Of a stretch of 64,000 bases of DNA, positions 53,215-61,843 are shown piece by piece. Each line of letters opens with the position of its first letter. Positions within the stretch are counted from its first letter, which is position 1. The stretch is from Sinisalibacter aestuarii (GTDB lineage Bacteria > Pseudomonadota > Alphaproteobacteria > Rhodobacterales > Rhodobacteraceae). Position numbers and translations under genes: made by a program. Under the pieces are notes generated by a model that saw only the letters and a list, made by a program, of their open reading frames with translations, did not search any database and was not told where the DNA came from. The DNA lies in assembly GCF_027923545.1 (NCBI RefSeq), contig NZ_BROH01000013.1, positions 1 to 64,000 of the forward strand, written 5' to 3'.

Positions 53215-54027
53215 TCAGGCGCCGGCAGGTTCGGGAAGCAGGGCGCGGGTGGCGGCAACCAGCCGCTTCGCGCGGTCAAGCGGCGAGATGCCCGCATCGG
53301 CAAAGCGCTTCAGCGGCACTTCGATATCGACGGGGCACCCGGCGGGAAGGGCCGCGAGAAACTCGGGCAGCGGGAACTCGCCCTCGCCGGGGATGCCCCG
53401 GTTTTCGACCGCCTCGCCGAAGGGATTGGCGGGTGCGCGCAAAGGCCCGTCGCAGATCTGCGCCGCACCGATTGCGCGCCGGTCCGTCGCGGCGAGATCG
53501 GCCACGCTGCCGCCGGTGCGCAACAGGTGCAGCGGGTCGACCAGCAAGGTCAGGTTCGGGTGCCCGGCCTCCGCGATGAAGCGTTCGCCCGCACCGATGC
53601 TGCGCAGCTCGGAGAACTTCATGAACTCGACCGACACGGCAATGCCCCGCGCAGCCGCCGCCTCGGCAAGCGCGCTCATCCTGTCGCGGGCGCGGGCCAT
53701 ATCGGGATCCTGCACCAGCGCGGTGAGGCGGCGCGCGCCGATCTCGGCGCCCATGTCGAGCGCCGCGTTGAAATCGGCAATATCCGTATCGGGTTCGACC
53801 GAGAAGACCTCGATATTATGCACCCCGACCGCATGCGTGCGGCAAGCGGCGGTAAAGTCGCGCAGCCCCTGCCCCGGCTCGATCCGGGGAAAGATGTCGA
53901 GCTTCGGCGAGGGCGGCATGACGAAGACCGAGACCGAGGCCAACCCGACCGCCGCGGCGATGCCCGGCAGCTCGGCCGGTGCCACGTCGCGCAGGCAGAG
54001 CTGATGCAGGGTGAGCGCGCGCTCCAT
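53215..54027 (-). CDS. Sugar phosphate isomerase/epimerase-like TIM-barrel protein
   Basis: The 270-residue protein has the AP-endonuclease 2/xylose-isomerase-like barrel. VHNIEVFSVEPDTDIADFNA, VSVEFMKFSELRSI, LLVDPLHLLRTGG and GAAQICDGP contain glutamate, aspartate and histidine metal ligands. GIPGEGEFPLPEFLAAL is the typical final motif. Members act on sugars or on cyclic carboxylic acids. Here it lies between the thiolase and the transporter genes, ending 3 bp from livF, which suggests a catabolic step; the substrate is unknown. Confidence 0.85.
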   Translation of the reverse strand: MERALTLHQLCLRDVAPAELPGIAAAVGLASVSVFVMPPSPKLDIFPRIEPGQGLRDFTAACRTHAVGVHNIEVFSVEPDTDIADFNAALDMGAEIGARRLTALVQDPDMARARDRMSALAEAAAARGIAVSVEFMKFSELRSIGAGERFIAEAGHPNLTLLVDPLHLLRTGGSVADLAATDRRAIGAAQICDGPLRAPANPFGEAVENRGIPGEGEFPLPEFLAALPAGCPVDIEVPLKRFADAGISPLDRAKRLVAATRALLPEPAGA

Positions 54028-54030
54028 CGC

Positions 54031-54732
54031 TCAGGCTCCCAGATAGCTCTCGATGATGGTCTGATCGCCGGCCAGCTCGGCCGAGGGGCCCTCGTGGGTG
54101 ATCAGGCCCCGGTCGAGCACATAGGCGCGGCTCGTCGCCTCCAGCGCGCGCAGCGCGTTCTGCTCGACGAGAAGCACCGTCAGCCCTTCCTCGTTGAGCC
54201 TGGTCAGCGCGTCGAACACCTGATCGGTGATCAGCGGCGACAGGCCGAGCGACGGCTCGTCGAGCAGCAGAAGCTCCGGCCCGCCCATCAGGGCACGGCC
54301 GATGGCCAGCATCTGTTGCTGGCCGCCCGACAAGGTGCCGGCGATCTGGTCGCGCCGCTCTTCCAGTACCGGAAACAACTCATAGACATGGTCGAGCGTG
54401 TAGCGGGTGGTGCGGCGGCCAAGGGCGATCTGGCCGACGAGCAGGTTTTCGTAAACGCTCATATCGGCGAGGATCTGACGGCCTTCGGGCACATGCAGGA
54501 GCCCCTGACGGGCCACCGCATGCGGGTTGAGTCCACGGGTTTCGCGCCCGCCGAACACGATCTCGCCCGCCTTGCGCCGCACCGCGTTCGACAGCGCGTT
54601 AAGCAGGGTGGATTTGCCCGCGCCGTTTGAGCCGATAAGCGCGACCATCTCGCCCTCCTCGACATGCAGCGACACGCCGCGCAGCGCCTTGATCCCCTTA
54701 TAGGAGACGTGAAGATCCTTGACGTTCAGCAT
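54031..54732 (-). CDS. livF: LivF, branched-chain-amino-acid-type ABC ATPase
   Basis: The 233-residue ATPase has Walker A GSNGAGKSTLLNAL (about 37-50), Q-loop, signature LSGGQQQMLAIGRAL, Walker B LLLLDEPSLGLSP and the switch histidine replaced by VEQNALRAL, as in LivF. It powers uptake with LivG, LivM and LivH. The ATG at 54732 follows a 5-bp gap from livG. It probably transports the pathway substrate rather than amino acids, given the catabolic genes around it. Confidence 0.92.
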   Translation of the reverse strand: MLNVKDLHVSYKGIKALRGVSLHVEEGEMVALIGSNGAGKSTLLNALSNAVRRKAGEIVFGGRETRGLNPHAVARQGLLHVPEGRQILADMSVYENLLVGQIALGRRTTRYTLDHVYELFPVLEERRDQIAGTLSGGQQQMLAIGRALMGGPELLLLDEPSLGLSPLITDQVFDALTRLNEEGLTVLLVEQNALRALEATSRAYVLDRGLITHEGPSAELAGDQTIIESYLGA

Positions 54733-54737
54733 GTTGG

Positions 54738-55502
54738 TCAATGTTTCGATGTCCCGATATAGGCGGCGACCACTTTCGGGTCGCGGGTGACCTCGTGCGG
54801 GTCGCCCGAGGCGATCATGCGGCCGGAATCGAGCACGTAGACCTGTTTGCACAGGCGCGTGACGAAGCCCACATTGTGCTCGATCAGCAGAAGGCCCATG
54901 CCGCTGTTGGCAAGTTCGCGGAAGATGGTGGCAAGCTCGTCGCTTTCCACATCATTCATCCCCGCCACCGGCTCGTCGAGCAGAACGATATCGGGCTCGC
55001 TGGCGATGGCGCGGGCCATCTCGACCCGGCGTTGGTGGCCATAGGCAAGGTTGCCCGCCTCGGTATCGGCGTATTCGTCCAGCCCGAACCGGTCCAGAAG
55101 CGAATGGGCGCGCTCGCGGAAGGCGCGGTCTTCGCGCAGCGCCGCGGGCAAGCCGAGCAGGTTGGCGACCACGCCCGCATGTTCGCGCCGGTGAAAGCCG
55201 ATCAGCACATTTTCCAGCACCGTCGCCTCCGGCAGCAGCCGGATATTCTGGAAGGTGCGGCTCACGCCCCGGCGCGCGACGATGTCGGAGCGGTCGGTGG
55301 CGATCGAGGTGCCGTCGAGGCGGATATCGCCATGGGTGAGCGACAGCACGCCCGAGATCATGTTGACCACGGTGGATTTGCCCGCCCCGTTCGGGCCGAT
55401 GAGGCCGGTGATCTCGCCCGGCGGCACGACCATCGTGATGTCATCGACGGCCTTGAGGCCGCCGAAATGCTTGGAGACCCCCTCAAGATGAAGTGACGGC
55501 AT
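54738..55502 (-). CDS. livG: LivG, branched-chain-amino-acid-type ABC ATPase
   Basis: The 254-residue ATPase has Walker A GPNGAGKSTVVNMISG (about 36-51), the LivG-typical GVSRTFQNIRLLPEATVLENVLIG, signature LAYGHQRRVEMARAIA, Walker B IVLLDEPVAGMND and LLIEHNVGFV. The ATG at 55502 gives MPSLHLEGVSKHFGG; it overlaps the end of livM by 20 bp. It is the second ATPase of the importer. Confidence 0.92.
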   Translation of the reverse strand: MPSLHLEGVSKHFGGLKAVDDITMVVPPGEITGLIGPNGAGKSTVVNMISGVLSLTHGDIRLDGTSIATDRSDIVARRGVSRTFQNIRLLPEATVLENVLIGFHRREHAGVVANLLGLPAALREDRAFRERAHSLLDRFGLDEYADTEAGNLAYGHQRRVEMARAIASEPDIVLLDEPVAGMNDVESDELATIFRELANSGMGLLLIEHNVGFVTRLCKQVYVLDSGRMIASGDPHEVTRDPKVVAAYIGTSKH

Positions 55503-56385
55503 CTTTCGCCTCCTTGGCTTGGGCACGGTTGGCGGCGGCAGCAGCGTGCCGGCGGCGGCGGAACCAGAACACGATCTCGTCGCCCACCCCGTTCGGCAGG
55601 AAGGTGATGACGAGGATCAGGATCACCCCGTTCACCGCCGGACGGTATTCGGCCAGCGGACGGGCCAGTTCGGGCAGGATCGCCATGATCGCCGCGCCCA
55701 TGATCGGGCCAAGCAGCGTGGTGCGCCCGCCGAGGATGACCACGGTCAGCACGTTCACCATGAAGGCGAAGCCGAAATTGTGCGGCTCGATCTGGAACAC
55801 ATAGAGCGATTGCAGCCCGCCAAAGAGCCCGCCGACGGCGCCCGACAGGATGAAGGCCAGTGCGTGATAGCGCCCGATATTCACCCCGAGCGAGGCGGCC
55901 ACGCTCTCTTCCTGGCGCAGCGCATCGAAGATGCGGCCAAGCCCGGTGCGGCCGATGGACCACATCACATACATGACCACGGCGACGATCACGAGCAGGA
56001 TGCCGGTATTCATCACCCGCGGAATGCCGGTGACGCCGAGCGCCCCGCCGGTGAAATCCTCGGCGTAGAGCAAAAGCGAGATCACGATCTGCACGAAGGC
56101 GAGCGTGGCGATGGCCTGAAAGGCCCCGCGCAGGCGCGCCAGCGGCAGCGAGAGCAACAGCCCCCCGACCCCGGCGATGACCATGCCCAGCACCACCGAC
56201 GCGGCGATGGGAAAGCCCGACTTGGTCACCAGGATGGCGACGGTATAGGCGCCGATCGCCGCGAAGCCGGCGGTGGCGATGGAGAACACGCCGGCGCGCA
56301 GGGCGATCTGCTGCGAATAGCCGAAGCCGACCGACAGCAGGAAGAAGTCGATGATCGGCTGGTAGGCGTAATAGAACTGGATCAT
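55483..56385 (-). CDS. livM: LivM, branched-chain-amino-acid-type ABC permease
   Basis: The 300-residue permease has about eight helices. GVTGIPRVMNTGILLV, GRIFDALRQEESVAASLGVN (the EAA-like loop that contacts the ATPase) and VILGGRTTLLGPIMGAAIM match LivM. It overlaps livH by 4 bp and livG by 20 bp. It is one of two channel subunits. Confidence 0.92.
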   Translation of the reverse strand: MIQFYYAYQPIIDFFLLSVGFGYSQQIALRAGVFSIATAGFAAIGAYTVAILVTKSGFPIAASVVLGMVIAGVGGLLLSLPLARLRGAFQAIATLAFVQIVISLLLYAEDFTGGALGVTGIPRVMNTGILLVIVAVVMYVMWSIGRTGLGRIFDALRQEESVAASLGVNIGRYHALAFILSGAVGGLFGGLQSLYVFQIEPHNFGFAFMVNVLTVVILGGRTTLLGPIMGAAIMAILPELARPLAEYRPAVNGVILILVITFLPNGVGDEIVFWFRRRRHAAAAANRAQAKEAKDAVTSS

Positions 56386-57272
56386 TGGCGCGTTCCCCCG
56401 GCCACGGCATTGGCATCGCCGAACAGCCCGTTCGGCCGGATCAGCAGCACAACGAACAGCAGTGCGAAGATGATCGCATCGGTGAGCCCCGAGGGCAGAT
56501 AGGCGACGGTGAGCGATTGCATGACCCCCAGCATGAGCGAGGCCACGATGGCCCCCGGCACGCTGCCGAGGCCGCCGATCACCACCACGACGAAGGCGCG
56601 CAGCATATAGGGCTCGCCCATCAGGAACTGCATCGAGTTGAACAGAAGCCCGATCAGAACGCCCGCAAGGCCCGCCAGCGCACCGGCGATGAAGAAGGTC
56701 TGCAGATAGACGCTCTGCGCATTGACCCCAAGCAGCGCCGCGGCGCGCTCATTGGTGGCGACGGCGCGCACCTGGCGGCCGAAGGTCGTCTTCTTGAGGT
56801 AGAAGATCAGCAGCGCCACGAGAACGGCGACCGTCGCGAGAATGACGAGTTGCAGAAGCGAGATCCGCAGCCCCATGAAGGTGTAGAACTTCACCGGGAA
56901 GGTGCCGAAGGGAAAGTTGAGCACCTGCGTTTTCGAGACCTGCTGCGCGATCGAGACCAGGATCAGATCAACCCCGATCGAACTCACAAGCGCCGGAAAC
57001 TCGGCATTGCCGCGCTTGCGCAGCGACCGGAAGGCAATCAGATCGACCAGGATCGCGATCACCCCCGTGGCGACCATCGAGAACCCGATGGCCAGCAGGA
57101 AGGGCAGCCCGCTGATCGTGCAATAATAGGCGATGAAGGCGCCGGCCATGAAGGTCGCGCCATGAGCGAAGTTGAGCAGTTTCTGAACGCCGAAGATCAG
57201 CGTGAAGCCCAATGAAAAAAGCGCGTAGACCGATCCGGTCACCAGTCCGTTCAGGATTTGCTGTGAAAGCAT
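56382..57272 (-). CDS. livH: LivH, branched-chain-amino-acid-type ABC permease
   Basis: The 296-residue permease has about eight helices. It starts LSQQILNGLVTGSVYALFSLG, followed by FGVQKLLNFAHGATFMAGAF and FGRQVRAVATNERAAALLGVN (the ATPase-contact loop), then VVVIGGLGSVPGAIVASLM. These are LivH hallmarks. It lies 81 bp downstream of the binding-protein gene on the same strand. Confidence 0.93.
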   Translation of the reverse strand: MLSQQILNGLVTGSVYALFSLGFTLIFGVQKLLNFAHGATFMAGAFIAYYCTISGLPFLLAIGFSMVATGVIAILVDLIAFRSLRKRGNAEFPALVSSIGVDLILVSIAQQVSKTQVLNFPFGTFPVKFYTFMGLRISLLQLVILATVAVLVALLIFYLKKTTFGRQVRAVATNERAAALLGVNAQSVYLQTFFIAGALAGLAGVLIGLLFNSMQFLMGEPYMLRAFVVVVIGGLGSVPGAIVASLMLGVMQSLTVAYLPSGLTDAIIFALLFVVLLIRPNGLFGDANAVAGGTRQ

Positions 57273-57353
57273 GAAGCCACCCTGTTGGCGGGGCGTGACA
57301 CCCCGGTTCCCGCTGCCCGGCGAGCCCCCGGAAGGGCCCGCCGGATATTGTGG

Positions 57354-58496
57354 TTACTCGCCGACGACAGCGAAGGCACCGTCTTTCACCTGCAACACTT
57401 TCATGCCGAAATGCGGCACGCGATGCTCGTCGTAGCTATAGGTGCCCTCACCCATGACAACCGGGATATCGGTCTGGGTGCCGAGAGCATCGCGCACACC
57501 TTCGCGGGTGACCGCGCCGGCGGCAACGGCATCCTTGATCGCATTGGCGATCACCTGCATGCCGGAATAGCCCACGGCGTGCCATTCGTCGGCGGGAATG
57601 CCGGTCTTGGCCTCGAAATTGGTCGAGAAGGCGCTCGAGAAGTCGTCGTAACCGCCCGGCACCCAGGCGCCCATGAGGTAGACGTTTTCAACCGCCGCGC
57701 CGCCCTTTTCGATGAAGGTCGGCGAGGCGAAGGCGTTATGGCCGAGGATCGGGATCGACGGGTCGAGCCCCGCCTGACGAAGCTGGATCACCAGGTTGGC
57801 GCCTTGCGCCGCCGGCGTGCCGATGAAGACGCAATCCTGTTCGGAGGTGGCGATCTTGGTGGCCAGCGCCGAGAAGTCGCTGTCGGCCAGCGCCACGCCA
57901 TCGACCGAGGCGAGGTTCACGCCCTGAGCCTGGATCAGGTCTTCATATTTGCGCTGCAGCGCCACATAGGCCTCGTTGTCCTTCACGCCGATGATCGCGC
58001 AGTTCTTCGCACCGAGCGTCTGGGCGGTGAAATCGGCAATGTAGGGGATGGTCACATCCGCCGGCTGGGTGAGGATGAAGGACCACGGGCCGTTTTCGAT
58101 GACTTCCATCGAGTTCGTCGTGGTAATCACCGGAAATTCCCGCTCGTTCGCCACATTGGCGCCCGCGAGCGCCACCGAGCCCGAAGTCGGCCCCATCACG
58201 ATCAGCACATCCTCATCCGCCGCCAGACGGGTGATGAGCGAGAGCGTCTGGGTGCGGTCAGTTGCATCGTCGGCAACTTCGTAGACGAGGCTGTTGCCCT
58301 CGCCGAAGAAGCCGTTTGCGTTCAGCTCGTCCGCCGCCATCGCCGCGCCGTCGGCCACGTTCTTGCCGATGAAGGCCGCGCCGCCGGTCAGCGACTGCAG
58401 AATCACCATCTTGTATTCCTCAGCCATCGCCGAGGTAGACGCGGCCATAGCCGCCGCAAAGGCAGTGGCCGACATGCTAAGCTTAAGAAATTTCAT
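57354..58496 (-). CDS. LivK-type periplasmic substrate-binding protein
   Basis: The 380-residue protein has a signal peptide (MKFLKLSMSATAFAAAMAASTSAMA) and the receptor-family fold of ABC substrate-binding proteins (peripla_BP_6). YKMVILQSLTGGAAFIGKNVADGA and VMGPTSGSVALAGANVANEREFP line the ligand pocket in known members. It feeds LivHMGF. The ligand is not predictable from the sequence. The ATG at 58496 is chosen to place the signal peptide; GGAGGAAAAC is at the right distance. Confidence 0.9.
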   Translation of the reverse strand: MKFLKLSMSATAFAAAMAASTSAMAEEYKMVILQSLTGGAAFIGKNVADGAAMAADELNANGFFGEGNSLVYEVADDATDRTQTLSLITRLAADEDVLIVMGPTSGSVALAGANVANEREFPVITTTNSMEVIENGPWSFILTQPADVTIPYIADFTAQTLGAKNCAIIGVKDNEAYVALQRKYEDLIQAQGVNLASVDGVALADSDFSALATKIATSEQDCVFIGTPAAQGANLVIQLRQAGLDPSIPILGHNAFASPTFIEKGGAAVENVYLMGAWVPGGYDDFSSAFSTNFEAKTGIPADEWHAVGYSGMQVIANAIKDAVAAGAVTREGVRDALGTQTDIPVVMGEGTYSYDEHRVPHFGMKVLQVKDGAFAVVGE

Positions 58497-58644
58497 GTTT
58501 TCCTCCCGGTTGGTGCCGCTTGAATGACGTTCATCCATGACGGAAGGCCCACACGGCCAGGCGCCTTCCGTTCTCGATGTATGGTAAACCGGCCCCAAAA
58601 TATACACAACAATTGATTTCACCGCTTCAGGTGAGATCAAAACC

Positions 58645-58738
58645 GATACAATACCACCTCAAGTTACTGTTTTTTATTGATTTTATATTCATACACATTC
58701 ACATGAACGCAACCGGCGCGGATTTTTCTTGTATACGG
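58645..58738. promoter_or_regulatory. Divergent promoter with TTGTAT/ATACAA half-sites, candidate C
   Basis: The 304-bp AT-rich gap between the leftward binding-protein gene and the rightward CoA ligase carries GATACAATACC near 58645-58655 and TTGTATACGG at 58729-58738, plus ATATACACAACAATTG near 58600. These resemble the half-sites of the elements at 47503 and 61161 but are not paired at the same spacing. Confidence 0.45.
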
Positions 58739-58800
58739 TAAAGTTGTTTTCCATATTCACAGAAAAGCACACAGACCGACACCGACCCAAGGGAGGCGAG

Positions 58801-60429
58801 ATGCTCGCATTTCAGGAGTACACCGCAGTCACCACTATTGGCGATCTGCTCATGCATGCGGCCGCGGCCTATCCCGACAAGGATGCGCTCGTCTTCCCCG
58901 AGCGCCGGCTGAGCTTCGCCGAGCTGCGCGACGGCGCGATCCGCGTCGCCCGGGGATTGACCGCGATGGGCGTCGGGGCCGGCGATCATGTCGGCATGCT
59001 GTTGCCCTCGTCGGTGGAAACGGTCGAGGCGTTTTTCGGCATCGCGCTACTCGGGGCGGTCTCGGTGCCGATCAACGCACGGTTCCGTTCCCGCGAGCTG
59101 ACCTATATCACCGAAAACGCCGATCTCGTGGCGATCGTCACCAGCGGCAAGGTCGCCGAAGGGCTGAACTTCGTCGACCGGCTGACCGAGAGCTTTCCCG
59201 AACTGGCGGAGCTGCCCGAAAACGCCAGCCTCGCGCTCGCCCGCGCGCCACGGCTGAAGCGCATCGTGCTGGTCAGCGACGACCACGCGCCCGGCTTCAC
59301 CTCAGCCGAGACCTTTGCCGCCGCGGCCGAAACCGTGCCCGCCGCCGAGATCGCCCGCCTGCGCGCCCGCGTGCGCGTGTCGGATACCGGGCTGATCCTT
59401 TACACCTCGGGCACCACGGCAGACCCGAAGGGCTGCCTGATCAGCCATGAGGCGCTGGTGCGCACCGGCCAGGCCATGGCCAGGCGCTACGAGATGACCG
59501 AAAACGACGTGTTCTGGTCGCCGCTGCCGATGTATCACATCGGGGCGATGTTCCCGCTCTGCGCCGCTTATTCGGTGGGGGCGACATACCTTTCGATGCA
59601 GTATTTCGAGGCCGGCACGGCGATGGAGATGATCGAGCGCGACCGCGCCACCGTCGCCTATCCCAGCTTCGGCACTTTCATCTCCGACATGATCTATCAC
59701 CCCGACTTCGAACAGCGCGATCTGAGCTCGATCCGGATCATGAATTCCAACATGGCGATGCAGCCGCCCAGCTTTGCACGCACGATCCAGGAGAAGATCC
59801 CCGGCATCATCCAGGTGGGCACCTATGGCATGACCGAAACCTCGGGCACGGTCACCACCAGCTTCCCCACCGACAGCTACGAAAGCCGCACCGGGCGGCT
59901 CGGCAAGCCCTTCGACGGGCTTGAGGTGCGTATCTGCCGGCCCGATGGCACGGCCTGCGACACGGACGAAATCGGCGAGATCTGCGTGCGCGGCTTTTCG
60001 ATCTTCACCGCCTATTACAAGGACGACGCAAAGACCGCCGAGGCAAAGCGCGATGGCTGGTTCCATACCGGCGATCTCGGGGCGATGGACGCCGAAGGCA
60101 CGCTGATGTTTCACGGCCGGCTCAAGGACATGCTCAAGGTGGGCGGTGAAAACGTTGCCGCGCAGGAAATCGAAACGCTGATTTGCAGCCACGAGGCGGT
60201 GAAGCTGTGCCAGGTGGTCGGCCGCGCCGACACCCGGCTGCAGGAAGTGCCGGTGGCCTTCGTCGAGCTGAAGCCCGGCACCGACGCCACCAGCGACGAC
60301 ATCATCGGCTATTGCCACGGCAAGATCGCCAGCTTCAAGGTGCCGCGCGATGTGCGCTTTGTCACCGAATGGCCGATGTCGTCGACCAAAATCCAGAAAT
60401 TCAGGCTCAAGGAAATGCTTGAGGCATGA
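58801..60429 (+). CDS. Acyl-CoA synthetase (class I adenylate-forming), second copy
   Basis: The 542-residue enzyme has the P-loop YTSGTTADPKGCLISHEAL (about 201-219), MYHIGAMFP, GTYGMTETSGTV (about 340), GWFHTGDLGAMD and the C-terminal lysine region STKIQKFRLKEML. It is distinct from the ligase at 48.3 kb, so two acids or two stages of one pathway may be activated. GGGAGGCGAG is placed well for the ATG at 58801; a 24-codon upstream extension is not supported. It overlaps the next gene by 4 bp. Confidence 0.92.
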   Translation: MLAFQEYTAVTTIGDLLMHAAAAYPDKDALVFPERRLSFAELRDGAIRVARGLTAMGVGAGDHVGMLLPSSVETVEAFFGIALLGAVSVPINARFRSRELTYITENADLVAIVTSGKVAEGLNFVDRLTESFPELAELPENASLALARAPRLKRIVLVSDDHAPGFTSAETFAAAAETVPAAEIARLRARVRVSDTGLILYTSGTTADPKGCLISHEALVRTGQAMARRYEMTENDVFWSPLPMYHIGAMFPLCAAYSVGATYLSMQYFEAGTAMEMIERDRATVAYPSFGTFISDMIYHPDFEQRDLSSIRIMNSNMAMQPPSFARTIQEKIPGIIQVGTYGMTETSGTVTTSFPTDSYESRTGRLGKPFDGLEVRICRPDGTACDTDEIGEICVRGFSIFTAYYKDDAKTAEAKRDGWFHTGDLGAMDAEGTLMFHGRLKDMLKVGGENVAAQEIETLICSHEAVKLCQVVGRADTRLQEVPVAFVELKPGTDATSDDIIGYCHGKIASFKVPRDVRFVTEWPMSSTKIQKFRLKEMLEA

Positions 60430-60809
60430 CAACACGCGCAGAGGCCATCCGACTGATCCAGGCCACCTATTACGATGGGATCGACGCCGGCGACATGGCG
60501 CGCGCCACCTCGGCGCTGCACCCTGATGTGGACTGGAGCCACGCCCAGGTCTGGGCGCATCACGGCTTCGAGCGGGGCGAAGCCTCGGGGTGCCGGGGGC
60601 GACAGGCGGTGTATGACCTGCTGTCGGCGCGCGTGGCGGAACTCGCGCAGGCGCGGATCACCCATCGGATCGAAGATATGGTCTTCGAAGACGGTCGCGG
60701 CGCCTTCCTGGGCTATGTCGAAGGGCCGGGCGGCATGCGCAAGCCGTTCATGGTATGGTTCGAACTGTCGGACGGGCTGGTCAGCCGCTACACGCTGCGC
60801 CCGCTGTAG
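60426..60809 (+). CDS. SnoaL/NTF2-like small protein
   Basis: The 127-residue protein has the alpha-plus-beta cone layout of the SnoaL/NTF2 superfamily: ATYYDGIDAGDMARATSALH (helix and turn), a central helix, and strands with GYVEGPGGMRKPFMVWFELS. Members are isomerases, cyclases or accessory proteins. It overlaps the CoA ligase gene by 4 bp, so it is probably co-translated and works in the same pathway. A precise role is not assignable. Confidence 0.8.
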   Translation: MTTRAEAIRLIQATYYDGIDAGDMARATSALHPDVDWSHAQVWAHHGFERGEASGCRGRQAVYDLLSARVAELAQARITHRIEDMVFEDGRGAFLGYVEGPGGMRKPFMVWFELSDGLVSRYTLRPL

Positions 60810-60813
60810 CGCC

Positions 60814-61131
60814 CTATTCCTCGGGCGCCAGCGTTACGCGGATACCGTCCAGCGCATCGGTCATCTCGATCTGGCAGGACAGGCGCGAATTTTCCCGGTA
60901 ATGTTCGGTGAATTCGACGAGCTCGAATTCATCCGGCGATTGCGGATCGAGCTTGCCCAGCCAGTCTTCATCCACGTAGACATGACAGGTGGCGCAGGAG
61001 CAACTGCCGCCGCAGATCGACGCGATGTCGAGCCCGCCATTGTCGCGCAGGTTCAGCATCATCGACAGGCCGGTTTCGGCCTCGATCACCTTTTCGGTCC
61101 CGTCGCGGTCGGTGGCATGGATGATCGGCAT
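60814..61131 (-). CDS. Plant-type [2Fe-2S] ferredoxin
   Basis: The 105-residue ferredoxin has cluster ligands in ICGGSCSCATCHVYV and LSCQIEM (spacing CX5CX2C...C), typical of Rieske-oxygenase and P450-associated adrenodoxin-type ferredoxins. It probably passes electrons to the Rieske oxygenase at 61.8 kb. The ATG at 61131 with GGGAG upstream is preferred to an in-frame start 13 codons earlier. No reductase gene is in the window. Confidence 0.93.
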   Translation of the reverse strand: MPIIHATDRDGTEKVIEAETGLSMMLNLRDNGGLDIASICGGSCSCATCHVYVDEDWLGKLDPQSPDEFELVEFTEHYRENSRLSCQIEMTDALDGIRVTLAPEE

Positions 61132-61160
61132 ATGGGTCTCCCGGCTTTTTGCTGACGTTA

Positions 61161-61192
61161 TTGTATCCACAATCCATCGTCAACATATACAA
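61161..61192. promoter_or_regulatory. TTGTAT...ATACAA inverted element, operator candidate D
   Basis: TTGTATCC-ACAA at the left and ATATACAA at the right span 32 bp, with the same ends and almost the same length as the element at 47503-47533 (both begin TTGTATCC and end TATACAA). It lies between the ferredoxin start and the end of the VOC gene. Confidence 0.65.
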
Positions 61193-61717
61193 TTAGCCGA
61201 GATCGACCCGCGCCTCTCGCCCGTCCCACGCCTCGGCCGCCGCGTCGATCTTTGCGAAGAACCGGGCAAGTCCGGGCGTTGGCTGCACAAGCTCCAGCAC
61301 GCGCCCGCAATCGTCGGGATCGGTATCGAGATAGGCGAAGGGAATGCCGGCGGTCGTGGTTCCGCCCATCAGCACATCAACGCCACGCATTTTCCAGCTT
61401 GCGAGATCGGCCTCGAGATCGTCGGTCAGCGCGCAGACGTGATGCAGCCCGCCCCCGGCGCGGTCGATGAAATCGGTAAACATCGACCGACCGCCCGCAA
61501 CCTGCTGAATGATTTCGATCTGCATTCCCCGGTGGCTGGCCAGCGCCACCGCAATCTCTGCGTCACAGGGCTGGCCGCGATAGCTCACCTCGGCATAGGG
61601 CACCCGGCGCGACACGAAGAACGGGCCGACCCCGAGCACCCCTGCCCAATGGTCGATGGCGGCGTCGACATCGACAACCACATATCCAAGCTGCATGATC
61701 TTGCCAAAGCCGGCCAT
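61193..61717 (-). CDS. VOC-family (glyoxalase/dioxygenase-fold) protein
   Basis: The 174-residue protein has two beta-alpha-beta-beta-beta modules. It shows LGYVVVDVDAAIDHWAGVLG, a possible metal site around HRGMQIEIIQQ, GGGLHHVCALTDDLEADLA and VLELVQPTPGLARFF. The histidine in GLHHV and the glutamate in LEL fit the metal triad of VOC enzymes (epimerases, glyoxalases, extradiol dioxygenases). The context of a Rieske oxygenase points to a step in ring or acid breakdown, but the reaction is unknown. Confidence 0.85.
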   Translation of the reverse strand: MAGFGKIMQLGYVVVDVDAAIDHWAGVLGVGPFFVSRRVPYAEVSYRGQPCDAEIAVALASHRGMQIEIIQQVAGGRSMFTDFIDRAGGGLHHVCALTDDLEADLASWKMRGVDVLMGGTTTAGIPFAYLDTDPDDCGRVLELVQPTPGLARFFAKIDAAAEAWDGREARVDLG

Positions 61718-61843
61718 CTTTTCTCCGAACCAATAATACAGAACTTATGGTTTGCATATACGAGATGGCCGGGTAAAATACAAGGAACCCGGCACCAAGC
61801 GCGAACACTCCCTGATTCTGTGCCGCATGGAGGAGCCAAGACC

